A program made the position numbers and the translations under genes. From JAAYCB01 sp012744395 (GTDB lineage Bacteria; Planctomycetota; Planctomycetia; Pirellulales; Thermoguttaceae): DNA of 24,012 nt. Location of the stretch: positions 1 through 24,012 of the forward strand of contig JAQVNJ010000095.1 of NCBI GenBank assembly GCA_028703175.1, read 5' to 3'. Position 1 is the stretch's first letter, and each line of letters opens with the position of its first letter. Below are positions 8,191 to 15,833 of the stretch, in pieces. The notes under the pieces were generated by a model. That model ran no database searches, was not told the DNA's origin, and was given only the letters and a program-made list of their open reading frames with translations.

Positions 8191-8721
8191 ATGAGGCAAC
8201 CGGGCGTGTTGATTTGCGACATGCAGCGGCGGTTTGGCTCCGCGCTGGTGGACGGCTTTGAACACCTTGGCTGGAGCGTGCAGGCGACGCACGACGATGC
8301 CGTGGCGGGCTACCGCCTGCTGATGTGGATCGATCCCGAGGACCTCCCGCAGATCGCCGTGTTCAACTGGGATGATCCCCAGGACCTGCTGGATTTCTGC
8401 TTGGTCTTGAAGGGGCAAGGGGGCCTTGAGCATCTGCGGGTGATCGCCACGCTGGACGGACCCTCGGCCAGCGCCGCCGATGCGCTCGAACTGCTGGGCG
8501 TGTCGGTCGTGCAGATTTCGGCGGATCCCTGGCCCGAGGTCAAAGCGGCAATCGGCCGGATCGCCGAACGTTGCCCAGCCGATGGGCCGGGCGCATGCCC
8601 CACGGTACAGACACTCCGGGCGGACCTTCACCGTTCCGTGAACCACCAGCATGCCGACCAGGAGGTTTCGCTTCAGCACCAGGGGCCCCTGGCGGCAAGA
8701 CTCCCCGAATTTCCACGATGA
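8191..8721 (+). CDS. Receiver-like (CheY-fold) hypothetical protein
   Basis: A 176-residue cytosolic protein. The ATG at 8191 has GGGAG about 8 nt upstream. Residues 5-125 alternate beta and alpha as in a response-regulator receiver: GVLICDM, SALVDGFEHLGWSVQATHDD, IAVFNWDDP at the phospho-acceptor position, LRVIATLDG at the Thr/Ser strand, and VSVVQISADPWPEVKAAI as the last helix. The conserved Lys of true receivers is not evident and the Asp context is unusual, so this may be a pseudo-receiver. The last about 45 residues look unstructured. Its TGA overlaps the ATG of the hydrolase gene (ATGA at 8718-8721), which implies translational coupling. The receiver assignment rests on pattern only. 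The coding call rests on the start site and the overlap. Confidence 0.6.
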   Translation: MRQPGVLICDMQRRFGSALVDGFEHLGWSVQATHDDAVAGYRLLMWIDPEDLPQIAVFNWDDPQDLLDFCLVLKGQGGLEHLRVIATLDGPSASAADALELLGVSVVQISADPWPEVKAAIGRIAERCPADGPGACPTVQTLRADLHRSVNHQHADQEVSLQHQGPLAARLPEFPR

Positions 8722-9746
8722 GCGAGCCGTCTTCCGAGAAAGCCGGCCGGCCGGCCACGGAAATCCAGCGGCCGCTGGCGATCGGGCCGCATGGATGCCG
8801 CCTGGCGCCGTTGCTGGCCGATGCGGATGGCAGGCCGATCAAAACCCTCGCAGCATGGGAAGTCCATCGCGAGCAGATCCGCCGAACGTGGCTGGAGATG
8901 CTCGGTCCGTTCGCAGAAGCTCCTTGCGGAGCGCCGGCGATCGAACCGCTCGTTGAGGACCGCGTGGGGCCCGTCACAAGGCAATTGGTCCGTTACCGGG
9001 GCGAACGGGGCCCGTCGGCCGAGGCCTATCTGCTCATGCCGGCCGCAAGCTGCTGGCCGGCCCCGGGCGTCGTCGTCTTTCATTCGACGGTCGACGAGTC
9101 GATTGAGGAACCGGCCGGCGTTGGCGAAGCGTCCCCCAAGGCACTCGGGCTGACGTTGGCCGAGCAGGGTTTCGTCGCATTCTGCCCGCGAAATTTCCTC
9201 TGGCGCGGCACCCGGCTGCTGGCGATGCGCCGGCAGACTCTGAAGTTCCGCTGCCGCCATCCCCGCTCCAAAGGCATGGCCAAGATGCTCCATGACGCCG
9301 TGCTCGCGATGAACGTCTTGGAAGGACTTCCGCAGGTGGATCCGGCGCGGATTGGCGCGGTGGGGCACTCGCTGGGCGCCAAACAAGCGCTGTATCTGGC
9401 TGCGTTCGACCGCCGCGTCCGCGTCGCCGCCGCCAACGAGGGAGGCATCGGCATCCGGTTCTCCAACTGGGACGCCCCTTGGTACCTCGGCCGGCAAGTC
9501 CGCCGCCCAGACTTCCGCCACGACCACCACGAGTTGCTGGCCCTGATCGCCCCGCGGGCTTTCCTCCTGTTGGGCGGCGATGGATACGACGGCGTTCGGA
9601 GCCAACCGTTCATCGAGGCGGCGCTGCCGGTCTATCGGCTCTACGGTTCGCCCGGCCGGCTGAGACTCCACAATCACGGCCGCGGCCACAGCTTCCCGCC
9701 AGAGGCCGCCGCCCGGATCAGCCAGTGGCTACAGACGTATGCCTGA
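8718..9746 (+). CDS. Alpha/beta hydrolase, dienelactone-hydrolase/esterase-like, cytosolic
   Basis: A 342-residue enzyme. The start at 8718 overlaps the preceding stop by four bases. No strong ribosome binding site is visible, so it is probably reached by coupling. No signal peptide is present. The core matches an alpha/beta hydrolase: PGVVVFHSTVDES (first strands), GLTLAEQGFVAFCPRNFLW, then the nucleophile elbow GHSLGAKQ with Ser218. A candidate acid lies in LLLGGDGYDGV (about 283-293), and the His is in NHGRGHSFPPE near residue 324. The N-terminal stretch RRTWLEMLGPF with VEDRVGPVTRQLVRYRGERG is typical of planctomycete esterase-like proteins that act on acyl or sugar esters. The substrate cannot be inferred. 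It converges with the MocA-type gene across 173 bp. Confidence 0.82.
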   Translation: MSEPSSEKAGRPATEIQRPLAIGPHGCRLAPLLADADGRPIKTLAAWEVHREQIRRTWLEMLGPFAEAPCGAPAIEPLVEDRVGPVTRQLVRYRGERGPSAEAYLLMPAASCWPAPGVVVFHSTVDESIEEPAGVGEASPKALGLTLAEQGFVAFCPRNFLWRGTRLLAMRRQTLKFRCRHPRSKGMAKMLHDAVLAMNVLEGLPQVDPARIGAVGHSLGAKQALYLAAFDRRVRVAAANEGGIGIRFSNWDAPWYLGRQVRRPDFRHDHHELLALIAPRAFLLLGGDGYDGVRSQPFIEAALPVYRLYGSPGRLRLHNHGRGHSFPPEAAARISQWLQTYA

Positions 9747-9836
9747 GGGAACGCCAGAAGCGGGAAAGAGGCAAGGTTCAAGGCTCACGTCCCACTGGCC
9801 AAGGTTGGTTGATCCGCAACGCAGGACTCTGGGGAT

Positions 9837-9865
9837 TTTGAACCGTGAACTTCGGACTTTGAACC
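9837..9865. repeat. Short direct repeat TTTGAACC with 21-bp period
   Basis: TTTGAACC occurs at 9837-9844 and 9858-9865, with the related GTGAACTTCGGA between them, in the space between two convergent genes. It resembles the degenerate GTTCAAAGTC-type extragenic repeats of some large genomes. No terminator hairpin is evident in the gap 9747-9919. Confidence 0.4.
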
Positions 9866-9919
9866 AGGCGGGAAGACGTCGGCGCCGAATCTGCCGCGCC
9901 TGGCCGCTTTCCGCTCTCC

Positions 9920-11365
9920 CTAGACCTCGTTTTCCGCCGGCACCACGAAGGGTTTGCGGTACTCGCGGGTGAGCATCGCGTTGGCCGCCGCGCTCTCGGC
10001 GAACTGCTCCCGGTCCGCGTCGATGGCGAGCCACGGGCCGAGCGCAAGCGGCGTCTTCTCGATGTCGACGTTGTTGTCAGCCAGGTGCTGGCGGATTTCC
10101 TCGAACGTCTCCACGGCGTTTTCGTTCACTTTGAGCGACTCCAGGACCTTGCGGATCTCGGCGGGCGATGCCGGCTGGCCGAGGCGCTGCGAAATGTTCG
10201 CCACGTGCACCAGCGCCGTCGAGGTGTGCCCCTGGTTGATTTCGGCGTTCTGCTCCTGGCGATTGCGGCTGCGGACGGCCTGGATGAAGTTGTCGAAATG
10301 ATTGATGTTCGGCCCGCTGAGTTTCTCCACGAGTTTGCCTTCGGGGTCGTAGACCGCCGCGCTGGAGTAGTTGCTGACGAGGTATCCTTCGGCCCCCTCA
10401 ATAAAGATCGCGCCGCCTTGCTTGGGCGACGCCGTCTTGAGATTGCGGACCTCCTGGACGACCGTGAGCGGGCCGAAATCGTGGATCGTCACCTGCACGC
10501 TGGGCGTTTCAGCACAGTCGTCGATGCCCACGCGGGCGCCGTAGCTGAGCACGCCCCGCCCCAGCCCCTCGAGGCCGACGATCATCCGCAGCGAGTCGAC
10601 CGGATGGACACTGTTATTGCCCAACTCGCCGTTGCCCCAGTCCCAGAACCAGTGCCAGTCGTAGTGGAACGATTTGCGCCGCAGCGGCAGCTCCATCGGC
10701 GCCGGACCGGCCCAGAGATTGTAGTCGATCGAGGGCGGGACCGGATACTCGCCGGCCGGGCCGATCGAACCGCGCGATCGGTACGTATAGACATGCCCCG
10801 ACTTGACCGGGCCGAGCTTGCCCGCCTTGACATACTCGGTCGCCGCGCGGTTGGCCCCCGTCGAGCGGTGCTGGGTGCCGCCCTGGCAGATCCGGTTGTA
10901 CTTGCGGGCGGCCTGGACCATCCGCCGGCCTTCGCTGACGTTGTGGCTTACCGGCTTCTCCACGTAGACGTCCTTGCCGGCCTGCATCGCCCAGATCGCG
11001 GCCAGCGAGTGCCAGTGGTTCGGCGTGGCGATCGAGACGATGTCAACCGACGGATCGTCGAATATCCGCCGCATATCCTGGACGAATTTCGGCTTGCTCT
11101 TGAACCGTGCCGCAACCGACTGGCCGACATCGGAATCCGCATCGCAGATGTGGGTGACCGCGCAGTCCTCGCGCGCGTCGAACGCCCTGGCGTGGTCGCC
11201 GCCGCGGCCGCGAACGCCGATCACGGCGACGCTCAACCGCTCGTTGGGACTCTTGCTCTGCGGCGCAGCGCTCTCGGCGGCAAGCACGGCGGAAGTCCCC
11301 GCAGCCGCGGCGGCCGTGGCCAAGAGGCTCTCTCGTAGAAACACTCGGCGACTGAGGCGTGACAT
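9920..11365 (-). CDS. Tat-exported Gfo/Idh/MocA-family oxidoreductase
   Basis: A 481-residue NAD(P)-dependent-type dehydrogenase, probably exported folded with its cofactor. The start is the ATG at 11365, with GGAGAGG 6 nt upstream; a TTG codon immediately before it is less likely. The N-terminus carries a twin-arginine signal (SRRVFLRE, then LLATAAAAAGTSAVLA). The Rossmann domain begins at residue 45 (LSVAVIGVRGRGGDHARAF). It has the family hallmarks VDIVSIATPNHWHS, AGKDVYVEKPVSHN and GGTQHRS, followed by the alpha/beta dimerisation domain (SFHYDWHWFWDWGNGELGNNSVHPVD). EKP supplies the conserved Lys of this family. Homologues act on inositols, sugars or amino sugars, and planctomycetes encode many paralogues, so the substrate is open. 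A single-gene transcript is likely, with about 283 bp of upstream non-coding DNA. Confidence 0.9.
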   Translation of the reverse strand: MSRLSRRVFLRESLLATAAAAAGTSAVLAAESAAPQSKSPNERLSVAVIGVRGRGGDHARAFDAREDCAVTHICDADSDVGQSVAARFKSKPKFVQDMRRIFDDPSVDIVSIATPNHWHSLAAIWAMQAGKDVYVEKPVSHNVSEGRRMVQAARKYNRICQGGTQHRSTGANRAATEYVKAGKLGPVKSGHVYTYRSRGSIGPAGEYPVPPSIDYNLWAGPAPMELPLRRKSFHYDWHWFWDWGNGELGNNSVHPVDSLRMIVGLEGLGRGVLSYGARVGIDDCAETPSVQVTIHDFGPLTVVQEVRNLKTASPKQGGAIFIEGAEGYLVSNYSSAAVYDPEGKLVEKLSGPNINHFDNFIQAVRSRNRQEQNAEINQGHTSTALVHVANISQRLGQPASPAEIRKVLESLKVNENAVETFEEIRQHLADNNVDIEKTPLALGPWLAIDADREQFAESAAANAMLTREYRKPFVVPAENEV

Positions 11366-11411
11366 CAAATCCTCTCCTATGCAATTGGCGTGGCGATCGT
11401 CGGATGATGGC

Positions 11412-11427
11412 GGCGCCGGCCGGCGCC
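11412..11427. repeat. Perfect 16-bp GC palindrome upstream of the MocA-type gene
   Basis: GGCGCCGGCCGGCGCC at 11412-11427 is perfectly self-complementary. It lies about 50 bp upstream of the start codon at 11365, where an operator could act. The surrounding sequence is GC-rich and chance is a serious alternative. No clear -35/-10 pair was found; TTGCAT-16-TAGCAT on the minus strand nearby is the best weak candidate. Confidence 0.3.
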
Positions 11428-11580
11428 CGTACGCTCCATGCTAACCGGTCAAGCGCCGGATGCAAATAGCCGGGCCGGGAGCGCCACCCCGTTGCCAAGC
11501 GCCAGCTTGAGAACGCTCGGTTCAACCTGCCATAGCGTCAATCGTTACCCGGAATGATGAAAACGACGGTTTGGGACCAA

Positions 11581-11606
11581 GGTTCCCAAGCCGGAGCTTG
11601 GGAACC
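11581..11606. terminator. Inverted repeat downstream of the six-gene cluster, terminator or mobile palindrome
   Basis: A perfect 10-bp stem, GGTTCCCAAG (11581-11590) and CTTGGGAACC (11597-11606), encloses the loop CCGGAG. It lies 43 bp past the stop codon of the last cluster gene. There is no immediate U-tract on the minus strand, so Rho-independent termination is uncertain. Similar CCCAAGCT..AGCTTGGG palindromes are abundant extragenic repeats in some genomes. Neighbouring partial copies (GGAACCAGGTGGAGGC and GGAACCAGG...GATGGAGGC, 11600-11650) support a repeat origin. Confidence 0.5.
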
Positions 11607-11648
11607 AGGTGGAGGCCGGAACTCGGGAACCAGGAAACCAGATGGAGG

Positions 11649-13295
11649 CTATGCCCGTGACAGGATCGCGTCGAGGCTATCGATCAACAGGTCGAACTTC
11701 GCGCCGACGACCAGTCCGCGAGCGCCGGCGACAACGCTGTGGCGGCGCTCGGCGAGTTGCTCGGCGCCGGCCAGCGGGCTGGTGATTCGCCATAGGGCGA
11801 GCGTCCGCGGGTCGCCGATCGCGGCCGCGTCTGCCGGATAGACAACCGTCCGCTGAGGCTTGTCGGGGGTGATCCAATGGTACAGCAGCAACTGGCCGGA
11901 TGCGGGTCGGACGGACTCGGGCGGGAAGTCGCCGCCGGTCAGGTGAAGCACGATCGGCAAGACGGACTCGGCGCCATGCCCCTTGCAGTGGGTTGCGGCG
12001 AGTCGGCTGATTGTCTCGAGCGCCGCGGCGGGAAAATCCGCGGCCGGGCTCGGGCCGCGGTCGACGAAGATCGGCCGCGCGCGTTTCACCTCCACAAGCC
12101 CGCCGATCCCGTTGGAGCGCTTTTCGGCATGTTCTTCCCAACGCAACGCGCCGCCGGCCAACTCGGTGTCGGCGACGGTTGGCCTCCCGGCCAGCGGGCC
12201 GTCGAACCCGACTTGAAACCCGTCGCTGCCGTACGAGACGAGGGCCAGGTGCGTATCGCCGCCGCCGCGGCGCGCCAGGCTGCCGACAAGATCGTTGGCC
12301 TGTTGCCGCCGGCGCGACCAGGCCGAATCGGTCGGGTCGCGCCGCGAGCGGTCCAGCAGCAGGATCAGCAGCGCGCGCTGGTAGCTGCGTGCCGAAGACG
12401 CCGCCGGGGCATCTTGAGGTTCTCCGGGCGGGCCGGCCGCCGGGGAGCCGGCCGGGCCGAACGCCCCATCGGGGGCGGCCGCGTAGGCCTTCGCCAGCGT
12501 GACGAAGCGGATCAGGTCGCCGATGGCGGCCTGGTAAACCAGGGCCCGGCCGCCGGGCGGAACGGGCACTTGCGCCGCGCGGAGCGCGGCGGCCAGCACC
12601 TCGGGAAGGATGCAGGAGGCCGAAAACAACGCGCGAAGCGGGACGCCTGGCAGGTGCGCGTCGGTCGAGGGGTAGAGCGTGGGCGGAATCCGGGTCGTCG
12701 CGCCAAGGTGCAGATGGCACCACAACGCGCCGGCGGCGACCGCTTGACAAGACGCGCCGCCAAGCACGTCGGCCGCCGGCAGCGCACTGCCAACGTGGAG
12801 GATCAGCGGCGGCCGCGCCGGCCGCTCGGCCGCCGCCCCCAGCGGGAGAAGCTGCCGGCAGCAGGCGACCGCCGCGTCGAAGGCGGCCGTACCCTCGGGC
12901 GCCGGCACGTACCAGATGGGAAAGCGGATCGTCTCCGCGCGGGCCGGGCCATGCCCGCGGGCGCCGGGAATGCGGCGGACCCGCTCTTCCACGCTCAACG
13001 TCGCGGCGGCCAGTTCCTCGGATCGGACGAGTCCCCGTCCGGCGAGTCGGCCTGCCCAGCGGGGCGATGCTTCGCCGCGTCCGCCGCCGCTGGCACGATA
13101 GCCGACAACGGCAACCTCGACAGGCGGCCCGCAGGCCAACTGGTTGAGCATCGAGTTGACGGCCGTGGCGACGGCCTCGGCCTTGGTCCGGATGCCGCCC
13201 GCGACCGGCGCGGCCATCCCGTGCGACTCGTCGATCAGGAAGACCACGGTCCCGGCGCGCGTCGCGGCGGTTGGATTCTGCGGTGATCGACTCAT
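11649..13295 (-). CDS. Tandem von Willebrand factor A protein with degenerate MIDAS motifs
   Basis: A 548-residue protein, the last gene of the cluster. The ATG at 13295, 11 bp after the upstream stop, is preferred; GAGG lies about 10 nt upstream. An alternative start at 13361 would overlap the preceding gene by 55 bp. Two VWA-like units are visible. The first runs from about residue 14 to 230 (TVVFLIDESHGM, then VEVAVVGYRAS, PPLILHVGSALP). The second runs from about 305 to 530 (ALLILLLDRSRRD, THLALVSYGSDG, LPIVLHLTGGDFP). A metal-binding VWA has DxSxS. Here the motifs are D22-E-S-H-G and D315-R-S-R-R, so metal-dependent ligand binding is probably lost and the protein may be a scaffold. An Ala/Pro/Gly-rich linker joins the units. 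Its pairing with the intact VWA gene upstream suggests a complex. Confidence 0.78.
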   Translation of the reverse strand: MSRSPQNPTAATRAGTVVFLIDESHGMAAPVAGGIRTKAEAVATAVNSMLNQLACGPPVEVAVVGYRASGGGRGEASPRWAGRLAGRGLVRSEELAAATLSVEERVRRIPGARGHGPARAETIRFPIWYVPAPEGTAAFDAAVACCRQLLPLGAAAERPARPPLILHVGSALPAADVLGGASCQAVAAGALWCHLHLGATTRIPPTLYPSTDAHLPGVPLRALFSASCILPEVLAAALRAAQVPVPPGGRALVYQAAIGDLIRFVTLAKAYAAAPDGAFGPAGSPAAGPPGEPQDAPAASSARSYQRALLILLLDRSRRDPTDSAWSRRRQQANDLVGSLARRGGGDTHLALVSYGSDGFQVGFDGPLAGRPTVADTELAGGALRWEEHAEKRSNGIGGLVEVKRARPIFVDRGPSPAADFPAAALETISRLAATHCKGHGAESVLPIVLHLTGGDFPPESVRPASGQLLLYHWITPDKPQRTVVYPADAAAIGDPRTLALWRITSPLAGAEQLAERRHSVVAGARGLVVGAKFDLLIDSLDAILSRA

Positions 13296-13306
13296 CCACT
13301 TGTGCC

Positions 13307-14173
13307 TCAACGAAGGCCGGGCGCAGCCTGCGTTCCCATGTTGAGGAACTGGATCAGGCACACCATGTCGGCGTTGAAAGCCATCCCCCGAGCGCCGGGC
13401 TGGAGATGAAACCCCTCCATCGTCGCATGGCGGACAAACGGGTCGGGCAGCACGCTCGACATCTCGAACAGCACGCGGGCGAGCTCATCGGGCAGCCCGT
13501 CCCCATGCGCGGGGAACATGAACGGATCGGCCGCCGTCATCGAAAGGTGGCAGTTCAGCAGCAGCACGTTGCCGTCGCGCGTGCCCAGGTTCTTCAGCGC
13601 TTCGGCATAGGGAATCGGGTCGCCGTCCTGCGATTCACCATCGGAAATGTGCACGACAATCGGCGGAAAGCTGGCCGGGTGCTGCCCGATCCATTGAGAC
13701 AGCAGGCCGTGGGCATGGTAGAGCATGTGGCACATCGGCGTGCCCCCCTCGGCCACCGGATCGACCCAGACGGGCACCTCGCACGGCGCTTCGATCATCT
13801 CGCCGGTGGCCTCGTCGGGAATGAACTGGATCCGCTCATCGATCCGCGCCGGGTGGGTTCCGATTTCCGTGATCGAAACCAGCGAGCGCCCCGCCAGGGG
13901 ACCCTGCAAGGCCGACTGGATGATCGGGTTGGCGTGCTGATCCGTCCGGTAACCGAAGACGCCCACGTCCATCCAGTCCTTGATGCCTTCGTCGCCGCTG
14001 GCGCGGATCGCCATGTTCTGGAGCCAGCCGTTGATCGCCGTGACCAGTTCGTCGCTCTTGCGGTTCGACGAATTGCCCAGCGGCTCCTCCATCGAGAACG
14101 ACTGGTCGAGCAGAAACAGGAAGCAGGCCTTGTTCTGCCGGCTGATTTCTTGGCGGTACGGTGCGCGGGACAT
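13307..14173 (-). CDS. VWA-domain protein with intact MIDAS (TerY-like)
   Basis: A 288-residue cytosolic protein built almost entirely of one VWA domain. The ATG at 14173 puts the first strand at residues 16-23, as expected. The open frame continues to 14329, but that extension is Arg/Pro/Ala-rich and unlike the family. The ribosome binding site is weak. The metal-ion-dependent adhesion site is complete: D23-Q-S25-F-S27, a Thr in GGTPM, and the Asp in VVHISDGES. This arrangement of ACFLFLLDQSFSM, KSDELVTAINGWLQNM and VGVFGYRTD resembles bacterial TerY-like VWA proteins, which work with kinases, phosphatases or GTPases as assembly or switch partners. It is separated from the coiled-coil gene by 162 bp with a possible internal promoter and is tightly followed by the tandem-VWA gene. 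Confidence 0.85.
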   Translation of the reverse strand: MSRAPYRQEISRQNKACFLFLLDQSFSMEEPLGNSSNRKSDELVTAINGWLQNMAIRASGDEGIKDWMDVGVFGYRTDQHANPIIQSALQGPLAGRSLVSITEIGTHPARIDERIQFIPDEATGEMIEAPCEVPVWVDPVAEGGTPMCHMLYHAHGLLSQWIGQHPASFPPIVVHISDGESQDGDPIPYAEALKNLGTRDGNVLLLNCHLSMTAADPFMFPAHGDGLPDELARVLFEMSSVLPDPFVRHATMEGFHLQPGARGMAFNADMVCLIQFLNMGTQAAPGLR

Positions 14174-14300
14174 GGCGTTCCAGTCAGCAACAGGGCGAGC
14201 GGCGCGCGGGCGACGGGCCTGCCCCGGCCCGCGAAAACGCCGGTGCAGCGAAGCGGTCTTCGCGGCGGCTCGCCAATCGATCGCGGGAGACCCCCTCCCC

Positions 14301-14329
14301 TGTATATCGGCAACGGCCGGGCGCGGCAA
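14301..14329 (-). promoter_or_regulatory. Candidate internal promoter for the two VWA genes
   Basis: On the minus strand TTGCCG (14324-14329) and TATACA (14301-14306) are spaced exactly 17 bp. They lie about 130 bp upstream of the VWA start at 14173, in the only sizeable gap of the cluster. Each box matches four of six consensus bases, so this is suggestive only. Confidence 0.33.
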
Positions 14330-14335
14330 GCGGAC

Positions 14336-15811
14336 TCATCTTGCCCAGACCTCCTCAATCTGCGACCAGGGGACGGGATGGAGCAGGGCCCGCGCGAGCC
14401 GGCCCTCCGCTGCGAACGAGAGCGGCTCGCGGCTGCTGCCGGGCAAGCGGCGATACGCGCTCAGTTCCGCATCGAGTGTTTCGCACGTCGCCGCCAGCGC
14501 AGTCCAATGGACCTGGCGGTCGGGCTGGGTGAGGGCCGCGCGGCGGGCCTGCTCATAGCGCAGAACGCAGTCGCGCGGGACCGTCACCCCTGGCGGGCGG
14601 CGGAACTCGGCCGCCGCATAGCGGCCGACCGCCGCCGTGGGGCTCTTCCGCTCCTCGGCAGACCTGTAGCACTTGTAGCCGTTGATCCGCCCGCCGGGGT
14701 CGCGCGTCGCCGCGAAGTAGCCGCGAAGCACCTGCCCGTCGGCCAGTTCGGCCTCCTCCAGGCCGACCGGCTCGGTCAGCTCCCTGGCTGGCAGCGCTCG
14801 GGCAAGCCAGGTCCGCACCCGGTCTTGCAGGCGAGCGCGGACCGTGTCGGTGGGATACGTTCTGGCGATTTCCGCGGCCGCGCGGAGCCCGTCAGGCAGT
14901 GGCTTGATGTCGTAGCGGGCCAGCATTTCGATCGGGCGCTCGGCGGCGCGGTTTCTCTCCAGCCGCAGGGCCTCGGCTTCGACGGCGAGCAACTCGCCCC
15001 GGGCCTGCTCGATGGCCGCCGTGGAGCGATACACCGGGTTGGCATACTTCGCCAGAAAATCCTTGAGCAGCCTCCGCTTCCGCGCGATATCGTCCGCGCT
15101 CCGCACCTGGTCGAACAGGGCCAGTCCGTCGCGGCGGAACTGGGCGTCTTCTCGCCGGGCGCGCAGGTCGGCAAGCTCGGCCGGCTCAAGCACGCCGGAG
15201 AACCTGGCGAGAATTTCGTCGTAGATCTCGATCGCCCGCCCGTGCTCTTGGCGATCGGCGGCCGCTCCGGCATCGACGATCAACCGCTTGGCGCTCTCGA
15301 TGTCGCGGAGCCGGTGAATTCTGTCTTGAATCGCTCGCTCGCGGCGCGCCAGCGCCCGGATTAGGCGCGAATCGTGCGCCGGACCCCGCTTGCCGGATGC
15401 GCTCACCAGGCGCCGGACTTCTTCAGCGGCCTGCTCCAGCCCGCGGCGGTCGGCCTTGGCTACGCGCCGCTCCAACTGGAGCACGTCGTCGACAAGTTGC
15501 CGGACTCCGCACCAGCGGTCCCAGTCCCCGCGCAACGAGCGGAAGAAGACGGGCTCAGGCGACTCGTCGGTTGCGCCCGGAACCCCGCCGGCGAACAGGT
15601 CGCGCTCGGCCAATGCCCGAGAAAGGCCTTCGTCCCCCGCCAACCGGTCGGGCGGGAGCAGAAGAATCTCTCCCGAACGGCTGATACCGTCGGTCGCGGG
15701 AAGCTCTTGGCTCACTTGGCCGATTCGGGCGAGGCTCGCCAAGGTCAGCACCGCCAACGGCGCTGATCCGAGCAGCAGGACGAGGATCGGCCCGGCTCCT
15801 AGCCATCGCAT
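14336..15811 (-). CDS. Membrane-anchored coiled-coil protein of the GTPase/VWA cluster
   Basis: A 491-residue protein of no family I recognise. It starts at 15811, 22 bp after the GAP1-like gene, with GAGGGG about 12 nt upstream. Residues 6-28 form one hydrophobic segment (GPILVLLLGSAPLAVLTLAS) that is either a signal anchor or an uncleaved signal peptide. From about residue 100 to 290 the sequence is highly charged, with heptad-like Leu/Ala spacing (LVDDVLQLERRVAKADRRGL, ALARRERAIQDRIHRLRDIE, EQARGELLAVEAEALRLER), so a long coiled coil or helical hairpin is likely. The C-terminal 170 residues (VLRGYFAATRDPGG, GYKCYRSAEERKS, TVPRDCVLRYEQA) look globular, perhaps a small beta domain. Position and anchoring suggest that it links the complex to the membrane. 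That role is inferred. Confidence 0.75.
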   Translation of the reverse strand: MRWLGAGPILVLLLGSAPLAVLTLASLARIGQVSQELPATDGISRSGEILLLPPDRLAGDEGLSRALAERDLFAGGVPGATDESPEPVFFRSLRGDWDRWCGVRQLVDDVLQLERRVAKADRRGLEQAAEEVRRLVSASGKRGPAHDSRLIRALARRERAIQDRIHRLRDIESAKRLIVDAGAAADRQEHGRAIEIYDEILARFSGVLEPAELADLRARREDAQFRRDGLALFDQVRSADDIARKRRLLKDFLAKYANPVYRSTAAIEQARGELLAVEAEALRLERNRAAERPIEMLARYDIKPLPDGLRAAAEIARTYPTDTVRARLQDRVRTWLARALPARELTEPVGLEEAELADGQVLRGYFAATRDPGGRINGYKCYRSAEERKSPTAAVGRYAAAEFRRPPGVTVPRDCVLRYEQARRAALTQPDRQVHWTALAATCETLDAELSAYRRLPGSSREPLSFAAEGRLARALLHPVPWSQIEEVWAR

Positions 15812-15833
15812 CGGGGGCGCCCCTCAACATGCC

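Noticed and set aside
10085..13286. Plus-strand frames of over 400 codons opposite the MocA-type and tandem-VWA genes
   Set aside because: Antisense to genes with clear domains. They have low-complexity Arg/Ala/Gly content and no ribosome binding site.
13271..15364. 697-codon plus-strand open frame opposite the VWA and coiled-coil genes
   Set aside because: No conserved motif or suitable start site. The opposite strand holds an intact VWA motif and operon spacing.
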